A DNA stretch of 63,749 nucleotides from Phenylobacterium sp. (GTDB lineage Bacteria > Pseudomonadota > Alphaproteobacteria > Caulobacterales > Caulobacteraceae), in NCBI RefSeq assembly GCF_016793225.1, contig NZ_JAEUMN010000184.1, positions 1 to 63,749 of the forward strand, written 5' to 3'. Below are positions 52,080 to 61,049 of the stretch, in pieces; position 1 is the first letter of the stretch; every line of letters starts with the position of its first letter. The notes under the pieces are model-generated. The model searched no databases and was not told where the DNA came from. It saw only the letters and a list, made by a program, of their open reading frames with translations. Position numbers and translations under genes: made by a program.

Positions 52080-53948
52080 TCAGCCCTTGCGGAAGAAGCC
52101 GTAGATCCGGTCTGCGAGCGCCTGGCTGACGCCCTCCACCTTGGCCAGGTCCTCGACACTCGCGCGGCTGACCCCCCGGGCCGAGCCGAAGGCGTGCAGC
52201 AGCGCCCGCTTGCGTCCCGGACCCACCCCCTCGATCTCGTCCAGGGGGTTCTTCTTCATGTCGATGGCGCGCCGCGTCCGGTGGCTGCCGATCGCGAAGC
52301 GGTGCGCCTCGTCGCGCAGCCGCTGGAGGTAGTAGAGGACCGGACTCTTGGGCTCGAGCATGAAGTAGGGCTTGCCGGGGATGTAGAACCGCTCCAGCCC
52401 CGCGTCGCGGTCAGGCCCCTTGGCCACGCCGACCACCGGGATGTCGTCGACGCCGAGGTCGGCCATGATCTCCATGACCGCGTTCACCTGGCCCATGCCG
52501 CCGTCGATGAGCACCAGGTCGGGGCGGACCACGTCGGCGAGCCCCTCCTCTTCCTCCTTCACGAGGCGCCCGAACCGGCGGCGCAGCACCTCCTTCATCA
52601 TGCCGAAGTCGTCGCCGGGCGTGAGGTCGGCGCCACGGATGTTGAACTTGCGGTACTGGCTCTTCTGGAAGCCTTCCGGGCCGGCGACGATCATCCCGCC
52701 CACGGCGTTCGTGCCCATGATGTGGCTGTTGTCGTACACCTCGATCCGCTCGGGCGGGGCCTCCAGGCCGAACGCCTCGCAGACCTGGGCCAGCAGCTTC
52801 GACTGCGCCGAGCTCTCCGCCATCTTCCGCCCCAGCGCCTCGCGCGCGTTGGTGTGGGCGTGCTGCACGAGCTGGCGCTTCTCGCCCCGGGCCGGCCGGA
52901 CGATCTCCACCTTGCGCCCGCCCTTCTGGCAGAAGGCGTCGGCGAGCAGCTCCTTCTCGGCCGGGTCCACGTTCACCAGGATCAGCCGGGGGATCGGCTT
53001 GTCGTCATAGAACTGGCCCAGGAAGGCTCCCATGACGTCGGCGTCCTCGTCGCTCCTGTCGACGCGCGGGAAGTAGGCGCGGTTGCCCCAGTTCTGGCCC
53101 GCGCGGAAGAAGAACACCTGCACGCAGGCCTGCCCGCCCTCGGCGTGCAGCGCGAACACGTCGGCCTCGTCCACCGTCTCCGGGTTGATCTGGGTTTCCT
53201 GGGCCACCGAGGCCAGGGCGCGGATCCGGTCGCGCAGGCGGGCGGCGCGCTCGAACTCCATCTCCTCGGCGGCGGCGCTCATCTGCTCGGCCATGCGGGC
53301 CATCACGGCGCGCGACTTGCCGCGCAAGAAGTCGCCGGCCTGCTCCACGAGGCCGTTGTAGTCCTCGAGGCTGATCAGGCCGGTGCAGGGGGCGGCGCAG
53401 CGCTTGATCTGGTGCAGCATGCACGGCCGGGTGCGCGTCTCGTAGACGCTGTCCGAGCATGACCGCAGCAGGAACGCCTTCTGCAGGGTGTTGAGGGTCT
53501 TGTTGACCGAATAGGCCGAGGCGAACGGGCCGAAGTAGTCGCCCTTGATGGTGTGCGCGCCGCGGTGCTTGCGCAGCTGCGCCGCAGGGTGCTCGCGGCG
53601 GATCACGATCTCGGGGAAGCTCTTGTCGTCGCGCAGCAGCACGTTGAAGCGCGGCTTCAGCTGCTTGATCAGGTTGATCTCGAGCAGCAGCGCATCGGTC
53701 TCGGTGCGCGTGGTCACGAACTCCATCGACCGGGTCTGGTCGACCATGTGGGCGATGCGCTGGGTGTGGAACCGCCCCTGGGCATATTGAAGCACCCGCT
53801 TCTTCAGGGAGCGCGCCTTGCCCACGTAGAGTACGTCACCGTCCTCTCCGATCATCCGGTACACGCCGGGCCGGTCGGGCAGGCGCTTGCACTCATCCTT
53901 GATGAGCGCGGCGCCCTTCAGGGGCGCGGCGGCAGGCGTTTCGGACAT
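52080..53948 (-). CDS. uvrC: Excinuclease ABC subunit C
   Basis: A 622-residue nucleotide-excision repair nuclease that cuts on both sides of a lesion after UvrA/UvrB loading. Domains in order are: GIY-YIG ([20 protein letters not shown], about 25-100), the Cys region [21 protein letters not shown] (read as short parts [15 protein letters not shown] and KRCAAPC), UVR ([15 protein letters not shown]), and the RNase H-like nuclease ([28 protein letters not shown]). The C-terminal helix-hairpin-helix pair ([29 protein letters not shown]) follows. ATG 53948 begins SETPAA. No GTTC-N7-GTTC box is seen before it. Confidence 0.95.
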   Translation of the reverse strand: MSETPAAAPLKGAALIKDECKRLPDRPGVYRMIGEDGDVLYVGKARSLKKRVLQYAQGRFHTQRIAHMVDQTRSMEFVTTRTETDALLLEINLIKQLKPRFNVLLRDDKSFPEIVIRREHPAAQLRKHRGAHTIKGDYFGPFASAYSVNKTLNTLQKAFLLRSCSDSVYETRTRPCMLHQIKRCAAPCTGLISLEDYNGLVEQAGDFLRGKSRAVMARMAEQMSAAAEEMEFERAARLRDRIRALASVAQETQINPETVDEADVFALHAEGGQACVQVFFFRAGQNWGNRAYFPRVDRSDEDADVMGAFLGQFYDDKPIPRLILVNVDPAEKELLADAFCQKGGRKVEIVRPARGEKRQLVQHAHTNAREALGRKMAESSAQSKLLAQVCEAFGLEAPPERIEVYDNSHIMGTNAVGGMIVAGPEGFQKSQYRKFNIRGADLTPGDDFGMMKEVLRRRFGRLVKEEEEGLADVVRPDLVLIDGGMGQVNAVMEIMADLGVDDIPVVGVAKGPDRDAGLERFYIPGKPYFMLEPKSPVLYYLQRLRDEAHRFAIGSHRTRRAIDMKKNPLDEIEGVGPGRKRALLHAFGSARGVSRASVEDLAKVEGVSQALADRIYGFFRKG

Positions 53949-54052
53949 GGGGCGAATATAGGCGAGTCCGGTCTCGGCCACAGGGGCCTGCGGCATCCGG
54001 GAACAACCTTCGCCGTGGCGCGTTCCAACCCACTGGGGAGCAGTTTTCGTTC

Positions 54053-55567
54053 ATGCATAGCGTAACCGGAGACCTGCCGCGTTCGGGCGAGCCTTCGCCT
54101 GCGCCCGACATGTCGGCGCTCTTCCTGAATCTCCCCAGCCCTCACATGATCCTGGACCGCGAGTTCCGGTACGTGGCGGTGAACGACGCCTACTGCGCCG
54201 TGGTCGAACGGGCGCGCGAGGACCTGGTCGGCCGGAACCTGTTCGACGTGTTTCCCAATCCGGGCGCCGGGGGCCGGCGCCTTCGCGAGTCGTTCCGGCA
54301 CGTCCTGGAGACCGGCCGGCGGGATTCCATCCCCCTCATCCCCTATCCGCTGGAGCGGCCGCCGGAACGGGGCGGCGGCCTGGAGATGCGCTACTGGTCG
54401 GCGGTCCACGTCCCGCTCCTGGACCGACAGGGCCGTACGCAGTTCATCGTCCAGAACACCGTCGATGTGACCGAACTCGAACGCCTCAAGACGCTGGCCT
54501 ACGGCCCGGGCGGCGAGCCGACCGTCGGCGTCAAGGAACTGTTGCTGCGGGCCCGGGAGGCCGAGGCCGAGAACCAGTCGCTCGTGCGCGAGACCCGCGG
54601 CCTGCGCGACCTCTTCATGCAGGCGCCGGGCTTCATGGCGGTGCTCGCCGGCCCGGACTTCCGTTTCGCGCTCGTCAACAGCGCCTACCAGCAGCTGATC
54701 GGCCACCGAGCGGTGATCGGCCGCCCGCTGGCGGAGGCCCTGCCCGAGGTGGGGGCCCAGGGTTTCGTGGACCTGCTTCACACCGTCGCCCGGACGGGCC
54801 AGCCGCATATCGGCAAGGCGGTGAGCGTACGCCTCCAGCGGACGCCCGACGGCGAGCTCGAGGAGCGGTTCGTCGACTTCATCTACCAGCCGATCCTGGG
54901 CGAGAACGGGGAAGCCTCGGGCGTCTTCGTGGAAGGCAGCGACGTCACCGATCGCGTCCTGGCCGAGCGTCGCCAGAAGCTGCTGCTCGACGAGCTGAAC
55001 CACCGGGTGAAGAACACCCTGGCGACGGTGCAGGCGATCGCCGACCAGACCCTGCGTGCGTCTCCCTCGGCCGCAGCCTTCCGGGAGGCGTTCGAGTCGC
55101 GGCTGATCGCCCTGTCCTCGACCCACGACCTGCTGACGGCGAGCAGCTGGGCCGGCGCCAAGCTCTGCGACGTCCTGCGGGCCGAGTTCCGGCCCTTCGC
55201 GCCGAACCGCTACAAGTTCGAGGGCGAGGATCTGGAGCTGCCGCCGCATGCGGCGCTCAGCCTCGGGCTGGTGATCCACGAACTGGCGGCGAACGCGGCG
55301 AAGTACGGCGCTCTCTCCAACAGCGAAGGCTGCGTCGAGGTGAGCTGGACGGGCGATGGCGGACGCCTCGACCTCGTCTGGCGGGAACGGGGCGGACCCC
55401 CGGTCACGCCGCCCACGCGACGCGGGTTCGGCTCGCGCCTGATCGAGCGCAGCCTGCAGGGCGCGCTGGGCGGCTCGGCCCGCCAAGTCTTCGAGCCCGA
55501 CGGTCTGGTCTGCGTGATCGCGCTTCCGCTGGCTGCCCAGCAGAAGCCGTCAGGCGAGGCCGTCTGA
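54053..55567 (+). CDS. PAS-PAS HWE-type sensor histidine kinase
   Basis: A 504-residue soluble sensor kinase. Two PAS domains come first (about 22-140 with MILDREFRYVAVNDAYC and PLLDRQGRTQFIVQNTVDVT; about 185-305 with FRFALVNSAYQQLIGH and GVFVEGSDVTDR). The phosphoacceptor box is LLDELNHRVKNTLATVQAIA, with the His in HRVKN typical of HWE/HisKA_2 kinases. The ATPase part has LVIHELAANAAKYGALS and GFGSRLIERSL. No membrane helix is present, so it senses a cytoplasmic signal such as redox, light or ligand. No response regulator is adjacent. Its 3' end overlaps the convergent DUF3833 gene by 18 bp. Confidence 0.92.
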   Translation: MHSVTGDLPRSGEPSPAPDMSALFLNLPSPHMILDREFRYVAVNDAYCAVVERAREDLVGRNLFDVFPNPGAGGRRLRESFRHVLETGRRDSIPLIPYPLERPPERGGGLEMRYWSAVHVPLLDRQGRTQFIVQNTVDVTELERLKTLAYGPGGEPTVGVKELLLRAREAEAENQSLVRETRGLRDLFMQAPGFMAVLAGPDFRFALVNSAYQQLIGHRAVIGRPLAEALPEVGAQGFVDLLHTVARTGQPHIGKAVSVRLQRTPDGELEERFVDFIYQPILGENGEASGVFVEGSDVTDRVLAERRQKLLLDELNHRVKNTLATVQAIADQTLRASPSAAAFREAFESRLIALSSTHDLLTASSWAGAKLCDVLRAEFRPFAPNRYKFEGEDLELPPHAALSLGLVIHELAANAAKYGALSNSEGCVEVSWTGDGGRLDLVWRERGGPPVTPPTRRGFGSRLIERSLQGALGGSARQVFEPDGLVCVIALPLAAQQKPSGEAV

Positions 55568-56047
55568 CGCCGGCAGCTTGCGGTAGGTGACGTAGGCGGT
55601 GGCGAACGGCAGCCCGAGCCGTCCTGCCGTCCCCTTGGCGACGTAGCCGTCGTTGTCGATGCGGAAGAACCAGTCGTCGAAGTTCAGCCGGATGCTCTTT
55701 CCGTCCGGCTGCGGCGTGTCGCGGCTGTAGCGCCAGTGGAAGGCGCAGCCGGCCTGCTCGCCTTCCGCCTCGCCGGTGCTCCGCGCCTCGCTTCCGGCGT
55801 AGCCGCCGTCGGCCTCGCGCCAGATCTCCCAGTCGAGGGTGTCGACGTGGCCGTCGTCGAACGTCCAGGTCTCCCGATAGCGGATCCGGCCGCCCTCCGC
55901 GGCGGCGTGTCCTTCCGCGGCCACGGTGAACCGCTTCTGCACGGCGCCCGTCGCGCCCTCCATCACGCCCCACCCTTCCAGGCGGCCGTCGAAAAACGTC
56001 TCAGGGCGGAACACCGGGCTCTTGCCGGCGAAGTCTTCGATCTTCAT
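55550..56047 (-). CDS. DUF3833 family protein
   Basis: A 165-residue protein matching the DUF3833 pattern: FAGKSPVFRPETFFDGRLEGWG near the start, then a repeat-like beta barrel with YRETWTFDDGHVDTLDWEIW and FDDWFFRIDNDGYV. The function is unknown; a lipocalin-like ligand-binding fold is suggested by the strand pattern. ATG 56047 gives the family start. It has no visible lipobox, unlike many relatives. Confidence 0.82.
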   Translation of the reverse strand: MKIEDFAGKSPVFRPETFFDGRLEGWGVMEGATGAVQKRFTVAAEGHAAAEGGRIRYRETWTFDDGHVDTLDWEIWREADGGYAGSEARSTGEAEGEQAGCAFHWRYSRDTPQPDGKSIRLNFDDWFFRIDNDGYVAKGTAGRLGLPFATAYVTYRKLPASDGLA

Positions 56048-56137
56048 CCGGCCTGAACCGCCGGGGCGCGGGTGGGTTCCCCTCGCGGTGAGACCGGCGA
56101 CTGTCGCGCCGGCGGCGATAGCTGTACCGTGCCGGTC

Positions 56138-57295
56138 ATGGCGGCCGAGCTGAACCTCGCGGACTACGACGCCGTCGTCGCGGACATCTACGACGCGGCG
56201 CTGGCGCCGGCCCACTGGGACGTCGCCCTCACGCATCTCGTCAGCCGCTTCGGCGAGGATCGCTGGGACGTGGCGATGCTGCTGTGGGAGCGTGTGTCGC
56301 CCCCCGCGGGCCGGTTCCTGGGCGCCTGCGGCGTGCACGCAATGGCGCAGCACGGCTACGTCCACGTCTTCGCCGGAGCCAACGACTGGAGCGTGCGCGG
56401 CCATCGCCAGCCGGTCGGCTCCGTCTTCCACTCGGACCAGCTGATCGACCGCGCCGCCTTCCGGCGCAGCCCGTTCTTCACCGAGTACCTCGACAGCTAC
56501 GGCTTCGAGGTGGGGCTGATCGCCCTGCTCGACCGTCACGGCGGCGACCATCTGTGCCTGTGCTTTCCGGGGCCCGACGGCAGCTCCGAGCGGCTGGCGG
56601 GCGCCGTGCGCCGCCTCACCCCGCACTTCCAGCGCTCGGTCCGGATCTCGCGGCGACTGGCGGAGGCCGAACTGGCCGCGGCCACGGCCCGCGGGGCGCT
56701 GGACGCGGCGCCCTCGGCCATCCTGATGTGCGACGCCGGCCTGCAGCTGACCTATGCCAATCCGGCCGGCGAGGCGCTGCTGCGGGACGGATACATCGGC
56801 CTGCGTGACGGTCGCCTCGCGCTGCCGCAGCCGGGCGAGACGCGGCGGCTGCAGGCGCTCGGGAACCCCGCGGAGCCGCTGCGCTGCGCGGCGTTCGCCC
56901 TCGAGACGGAAGGCCAGGCCCCTGTCGCGGCCATGGCCGTGCGCATCGCGCCGGGGTCAGGCCTGGTGCATCCCGACTTCGGCTCGGCGGGCCTCATGAT
57001 CGTGGGCGGACGCAACCACCGCACGACGTTTGCGCACGTCGACCGCCTGAAAGACTGGTTCGGCCTCACGCCGGCCGAGGCGCGGCTGGCCGCCGCCCTG
57101 GCCGAGGGCGCCAGCCTCGAGGACTTCGCCGCCACGCGCGGCGTGTCGCTGAACGCCGCGCGGTTCCTGCTGAAGGGCGTCTTCGCCAAGACCGACACGA
57201 ACCGCCAGCCGCAACTGGTGGCGCGCCTGCACGAGACCCCCCTGCGGTGGGATGCGGCCAGCGGCACCCCCGATCTGGACAGCCCGCTGCCCTGA
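56138..57295 (+). CDS. LuxR-type helix-turn-helix regulator
   Basis: A 385-residue regulator. The N-terminal two-thirds form a sensor-like region with a PAS-like segment (LDAAPSAILMCDAGLQLTYAN, about 210-230, followed by RDGYIGLRDGRLALP). The C-terminal HTH is WFGLTPAEARLAAALAEGAS followed by FAATRGVSLNAARFLLKGVF and KTDTNRQPQLVARL, which is the LuxR/GerE arrangement. The ATG at 56138 is used; a GTG at 56129 is close. The ligand is unknown. It diverges from the DUF3833 gene, which it might control. Confidence 0.85.
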   Translation: MAAELNLADYDAVVADIYDAALAPAHWDVALTHLVSRFGEDRWDVAMLLWERVSPPAGRFLGACGVHAMAQHGYVHVFAGANDWSVRGHRQPVGSVFHSDQLIDRAAFRRSPFFTEYLDSYGFEVGLIALLDRHGGDHLCLCFPGPDGSSERLAGAVRRLTPHFQRSVRISRRLAEAELAAATARGALDAAPSAILMCDAGLQLTYANPAGEALLRDGYIGLRDGRLALPQPGETRRLQALGNPAEPLRCAAFALETEGQAPVAAMAVRIAPGSGLVHPDFGSAGLMIVGGRNHRTTFAHVDRLKDWFGLTPAEARLAAALAEGASLEDFAATRGVSLNAARFLLKGVFAKTDTNRQPQLVARLHETPLRWDAASGTPDLDSPLP

Positions 57296-57369
57296 CCTAC
57301 TCAAACGCGTAGCGCCGGGCGGCCGGGCTCGGCGCAACGCTGGGGCCTTCAAATGATGGAGGCTCACAA

Positions 57370-57999
57370 ATGCGACCTGCTCACCTCGCCTTCGCGGCCG
57401 TGCTCGCCGCGGCGCCCGCCGCCCGGGCCGACGTGCTCCTGTCGAACCTCGCCGAGGACCTGCGCAGCACCTCGCCGCTCTCGGACGCGCTCTGGGCCGC
57501 CCAGGCGTTCACCAACGATGGCGAGAGCCACGTCCTGACCAGCATCCGCGCGGTGGTGGGCGATGCGAGCGGCGATCCCGACGCCTTCGCCGAGCTTCGG
57601 GCAGGATCCCCCACCGGCGCGCTCCTCACCACCTTCGCCCTGCCCGCGCTCGGCGGCGCGCTCGGGGTGCGCAGCTTCACGCCCCTCGTCAGCGTCACCC
57701 TCGACCCCGGCGAGACCTACGTCTTCGTCCTGGGCGTCACCGGGGGCGGCTTCGGCTGGAGCTATGCCGAGGGCAATGGTCAGGTCGGAACCGGGTCCTT
57801 CGGCGCCTACTACTATTCCGAGATGCAGGGCGCCGACTGGACGAACTTCGGCGGGGACAACCCCTTCTTCATGGAGGTGAACGTCTCCGGCGCGGTTCCG
57901 GAGCCGGCCGCCTGGGCGCTGATGATCCTGGGCTTCAGCGCAACGGGCGCCATGCTCCGTCGCCGCGGGAGCCCCCGGCCTCGGACGGCGGCCGTCTAG
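57370..57999 (+). CDS. PEPxxWA-CTERM sorting-signal protein with a choice-of-anchor-type domain
   Basis: A 209-residue exported protein. It has a signal peptide (LAFAAVLAAAPAARA), then a beta-rich domain with SNLAEDLRSTSPLSDALWAA-like opening resembling choice-of-anchor R proteins. The C-terminus PEPAAWALMILGFSATGAM followed by LRRRG is a full PEPxxWA-CTERM sorting tail: motif, hydrophobic helix, basic end. It should be processed by an exosortase and attached or released at the cell surface. No exosortase gene lies in this window. Its stop shares a CTAG with the convergent acyl-CoA synthetase stop. Confidence 0.88.
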   Translation: MRPAHLAFAAVLAAAPAARADVLLSNLAEDLRSTSPLSDALWAAQAFTNDGESHVLTSIRAVVGDASGDPDAFAELRAGSPTGALLTTFALPALGGALGVRSFTPLVSVTLDPGETYVFVLGVTGGGFGWSYAEGNGQVGTGSFGAYYYSEMQGADWTNFGGDNPFFMEVNVSGAVPEPAAWALMILGFSATGAMLRRRGSPRPRTAAV

Positions 58000-59783
58000 A
58001 ACTTCAGCGCGCCGGCGACGATCTTCTCGAACACGGCCTTGGTGAGCTTCACGTAGCCGCGCTTCGGGTCGTGGAAGAAGAGCGGACCCTTGATCCGGGC
58101 AGGGTCGAACCCGTCCTTCACCAGGTCGCCCTTCTTGATCTTGAAGGTGCCCGTCGTGTCCATCGCGGGCAGCAGCCGCAGGAAGACGGGCTGGGCATAG
58201 CCGGGGAGCTCCCGCTTCACGTGGGCGCCGAAGGCCTGGGGATCGAACGCCCCGTCGAACACGATGGCCGCCATGCCGGCGCGGCCCTCGGCGCCCTCCA
58301 CCGCCACGCCGTAGACATTGGCGGTCGCGACGCCGGGGAACGCCTGCAGGCGGGCTTCGACCTCGCTGGTCGAGACGTTCTCGCCCTTCCAGCGGAAGGT
58401 GTCGCCGATCCGGTCGACGAAATAGACGTAGCCGTCGGCGTCGGTCCGCATCAGGTCGCCGGTGGCGAACCATGCGTCGCCGCGCTCCAGGACGTTGGTC
58501 AGCACCTTCTTCTCGGACGCCGCCTTGTCGAGGTAGCCGGTGAAGTCCGTGCGGGCGTCGCCGGCGATGCGGCCGACGCACTGTCCGACCTGGCCGGGCC
58601 CGCACTCGATGCACAGGCCATCGAGCCCCCGGACCATCTCGCCGCTCTCGACGTCGAACTGCATGATGCGGAAGTTGACCTGCTTCTTGAGCCACTTCGG
58701 GGCCCGGCCGATGGCGCCTTCCCGGCCGTCCCAGTTGAACATCGAGACGTTGCCCTCGGTGGAGCCGTAGAACTCCAGGATCTCGGGGATGCGGAAGCGC
58801 TGCTTCAGCGTCGGCCAGATGTCGGGCCGCAGGCCGTTGCCGAAAGCCAGGCGGAGCTTGTGGCGGGTCTCGTCGGGATCCTCGACGTGGTTGACCAGAT
58901 AGCGGCACAGCTCGCCGATGTAGACGAACATGGTGCAGCCCTCGGCCGCGATCTCGGGCCAGAAGTGGCTGGCCGAGAACTTGCGGCGCAGGACCACCGA
59001 ACCGCCGTTCAGCAGGGCGGCGCCCAGGGCGCAGAGCCCCCCGGTGGCGTGATAGAGCGGCAGCGCCACATAGATGCGGTCGCTGGACCTGGCGCCCGTC
59101 GCCCCGGCGAACCCCCGCATGTAGAGCTGGGCGCGCATGTGCGTGATGCGGGCGGCCTTCGGCAGGCCGGTGGTGCCCGATGTGTAGATGAGGAGCGCCG
59201 TGTCGGCGGCGGTCATGTCCTCGCGCACCGAGCGGTCGGGCGGGAGCTGGCTGCAGCTCTTGAGGGCCTGGACGAGGTCGCGCTGGTCGCCGTGAGCCGG
59301 CCCCAGGACCCACTCGTGCATCGTGCGGTCGAGCAGCTTTCGGGCCTGTTCGAAGACCGGGGAGGTCTCGGTGTCGACGATGACGTGCTGGGCGCCCGAG
59401 ATGTTCAGGCAATGCGCCAGGGGCATGCCCGCGAGCTGGTTGTTCACCAGCGCCGTCACCACGCCGACCTTGGACAGGCCGTACCAGATGGCGAAGTACT
59501 CCAGCCGGTTCGGCATGAAGAGCGCCACGACCTGCCCGCGCCGGATATTCAGCCCCTTCGCCCAGTGCGCGTAGCGGTTCGCCATGGCGTCGAGCTCGCC
59601 ATAGGTGACGGACCGGCCCTCGAAGGTCATGGCGGGGCGTTCCCGCCACTGCTCCACCGCCGCCTGCAGGTCGTCGCAGATCAGGTTGTCGGACTCGCGG
59701 GCGATCGACTTGACCCGCTTCAGGGTGCGCTGCAGCCCCTGCCAGAACTTTAGGTCACGCTTGAGCCTCGCTCGAAACCGCAT
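57996..59783 (-). CDS. Long-chain acyl-CoA synthetase, FATP/ACSVL-like
   Basis: A 595-residue AMP-binding enzyme activating long-chain or sterol-type fatty acids to CoA esters. The P-loop LLIYTSGTTGLPKAARITH (about 199-217) and the FYGSTEGNVSMFNWDGR, FVDRIGDTFRWKGENVSTSE and C-terminal GTFKIKKGDLVKDGFDP segments fit the very-long-chain/FATP subgroup. The start at 59783 has a short basic helix first, common in this group. It is a single gene. Confidence 0.92.
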   Translation of the reverse strand: MRFRARLKRDLKFWQGLQRTLKRVKSIARESDNLICDDLQAAVEQWRERPAMTFEGRSVTYGELDAMANRYAHWAKGLNIRRGQVVALFMPNRLEYFAIWYGLSKVGVVTALVNNQLAGMPLAHCLNISGAQHVIVDTETSPVFEQARKLLDRTMHEWVLGPAHGDQRDLVQALKSCSQLPPDRSVREDMTAADTALLIYTSGTTGLPKAARITHMRAQLYMRGFAGATGARSSDRIYVALPLYHATGGLCALGAALLNGGSVVLRRKFSASHFWPEIAAEGCTMFVYIGELCRYLVNHVEDPDETRHKLRLAFGNGLRPDIWPTLKQRFRIPEILEFYGSTEGNVSMFNWDGREGAIGRAPKWLKKQVNFRIMQFDVESGEMVRGLDGLCIECGPGQVGQCVGRIAGDARTDFTGYLDKAASEKKVLTNVLERGDAWFATGDLMRTDADGYVYFVDRIGDTFRWKGENVSTSEVEARLQAFPGVATANVYGVAVEGAEGRAGMAAIVFDGAFDPQAFGAHVKRELPGYAQPVFLRLLPAMDTTGTFKIKKGDLVKDGFDPARIKGPLFFHDPKRGYVKLTKAVFEKIVAGALKF

Positions 59784-60086
59784 CCCGGCCCTCTCCGAAG
59801 TGGAGGTGAGCTTGGCGAGCGCCGGACCGGGCGGTCAAGGACCGCCGCGCCACAGTTCCCGTCGGCGGCGGAATTTCGGTCCGAGACGGAGGCTACGCCT
59901 GCTCCGGGCGGGACCGCACGGGCCTGCATTGCGACGCCATTGCGGCGAAAGCTGGACAGCATTCGCCGCATTAAGGAAGTATTCGTAGTGCGACATGAAG
60001 TCCACGTCCTGGAATTGCCGAGGCGTTCGGGAACTCCTTCGAGATATCGCCGTTTGATCCCCTCAAATGACGTTGAGGGAACCGAA
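59784..60086. other. 303-bp divergent intergenic region
   Basis: It separates the acyl-CoA synthetase start from the 301-residue membrane protein start and must contain promoters for both. No clear gene or RNA is visible. An AT-richer stretch around 59940-60000 is the likeliest promoter zone. A hairpin near its right end (60060-60079) overlaps the ribosome site of the next gene. Confidence 0.5.
60060..60079 (+). promoter_or_regulatory. Inverted repeat covering the ribosome site of the 60087 gene
   Basis: CCCTCAA-ATGACG-TTGAGGG is a perfect 7-bp inverted repeat with a 6-nt loop. Its right arm contains GAGGG, the only plausible ribosome site, 8 nt before the ATG at 60087. Folding of the message would hide the site, which could give translational control. 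Confidence 0.4.
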
Positions 60087-60992
60087 ATGAGCATGGACCA
60101 CAACAATCACCGCACGCCGGATATGGATGCGGACGGAAGCATGTTCGCCCCCACCCCGGTCTGGGATCGCAAGCGCAAGCGCCGGGGCGGCTTCGCTGCC
60201 GCCCGCCCGACCGAGAGCGCCGTCGCTGCCGAGCCGCGGAGCTTCGCCGATCCGATGGCCGAGCGCCCGATGTCGCCCGAACGCGATGTGAGCCGGGCCG
60301 ACCAGACCACCGCCTATGCCCTCGGCCCTGCGGCGGTCACCTCGACGACGCCCCGCGCCGAGCCCGTGACGCCCCGGACCGAGACCGTGCACGATACGGC
60401 CTTCGCGGCGCCCCCGCCCCGGTCCGCCACGGGCGTGAAGACCGCCAAGTCGCGGGGGATGGGGTCGACCGCCATCGCCGGCGCGGCCGTCGGCGTCATC
60501 GCCCTGGGCGCGGTCGGCTGGTTCGCCACCCGCGACAACGGCGAGGTTCCGGAACTGACGCCGGGCGCGACGACCAGCGAAGTCGCCGCCGCCCCGCTGC
60601 CGCCCGTCGACGCGCCGCCCGCGGTTCCGGTCGGCGGCGAGCGCGCGGCGAACATCCTGCCCGAGCGCAGCCCCGCCTCCGCGGAGCCGGCCGCCATCGC
60701 CCGAGCCCCGGCCGCGGCTCCGGTCCGCACCGCCCGCGCCCGTCCCGCCGCCGCAGCGGCGGACACCCAGGGCGTCCCGGCGAGCGCCTCCGCCGCCATC
60801 CCGGACGGCCCGCAGCCCTACTCGACGCTGAACCCGGGCGCGGCCACGACGGCGGTCAATCCGGCGCCCGCGCCTTCGGTGGAGACGGCGCCGGCCGCCG
60901 AGCCGATCCCGTCCACGCCGCCGACCATCACGCCGGACCCGTCCACCACGACGGCGCCCGCCGAGACGGCCCCGGCCGACCCGCCGCAGTAG
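60087..60992 (+). CDS. Single-span Pro/Ala-rich membrane protein
   Basis: A 301-residue protein. The N-terminal 110 residues are hydrophilic and basic in parts (WDRKRKRRGGF). One membrane helix follows near 130-150 (STAIAGAAVGVIALGAVGWF). The remaining 150 residues are low-complexity Pro/Ala/Thr-rich and probably span periplasm or cell wall. No enzymatic domain is seen. The layout resembles small envelope or division-type linkers, but that is only analogy. A strong terminator follows at 61016. Its ribosome site lies in a hairpin. Confidence 0.75.
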   Translation: MSMDHNNHRTPDMDADGSMFAPTPVWDRKRKRRGGFAAARPTESAVAAEPRSFADPMAERPMSPERDVSRADQTTAYALGPAAVTSTTPRAEPVTPRTETVHDTAFAAPPPRSATGVKTAKSRGMGSTAIAGAAVGVIALGAVGWFATRDNGEVPELTPGATTSEVAAAPLPPVDAPPAVPVGGERAANILPERSPASAEPAAIARAPAAAPVRTARARPAAAAADTQGVPASASAAIPDGPQPYSTLNPGAATTAVNPAPAPSVETAPAAEPIPSTPPTITPDPSTTTAPAETAPADPPQ

Positions 60993-61015
60993 CCCGGCTT
61001 TCCGTTGGGGATCGA

Positions 61016-61045
61016 GGGCGGCGCGCAAGCGCCGCCCTTTCTTCT
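61016..61045 (+). terminator. Rho-independent terminator
   Basis: The stem GGGCGGCGC (61016-61024) pairs perfectly with GCGCCGCCC (61029-61037) around a GCAA loop and is followed by TTTCTTCT. It ends the 301-residue gene and lies 5 bp before the convergent stop at 61050. Confidence 0.88.
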
Positions 61046-61049
61046 GCCG

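Noticed and set aside
53949-54052. Possible LexA box before uvrC
   Set aside because: Single GTTC and GAAC tetramers occur, but none are spaced by seven bases.
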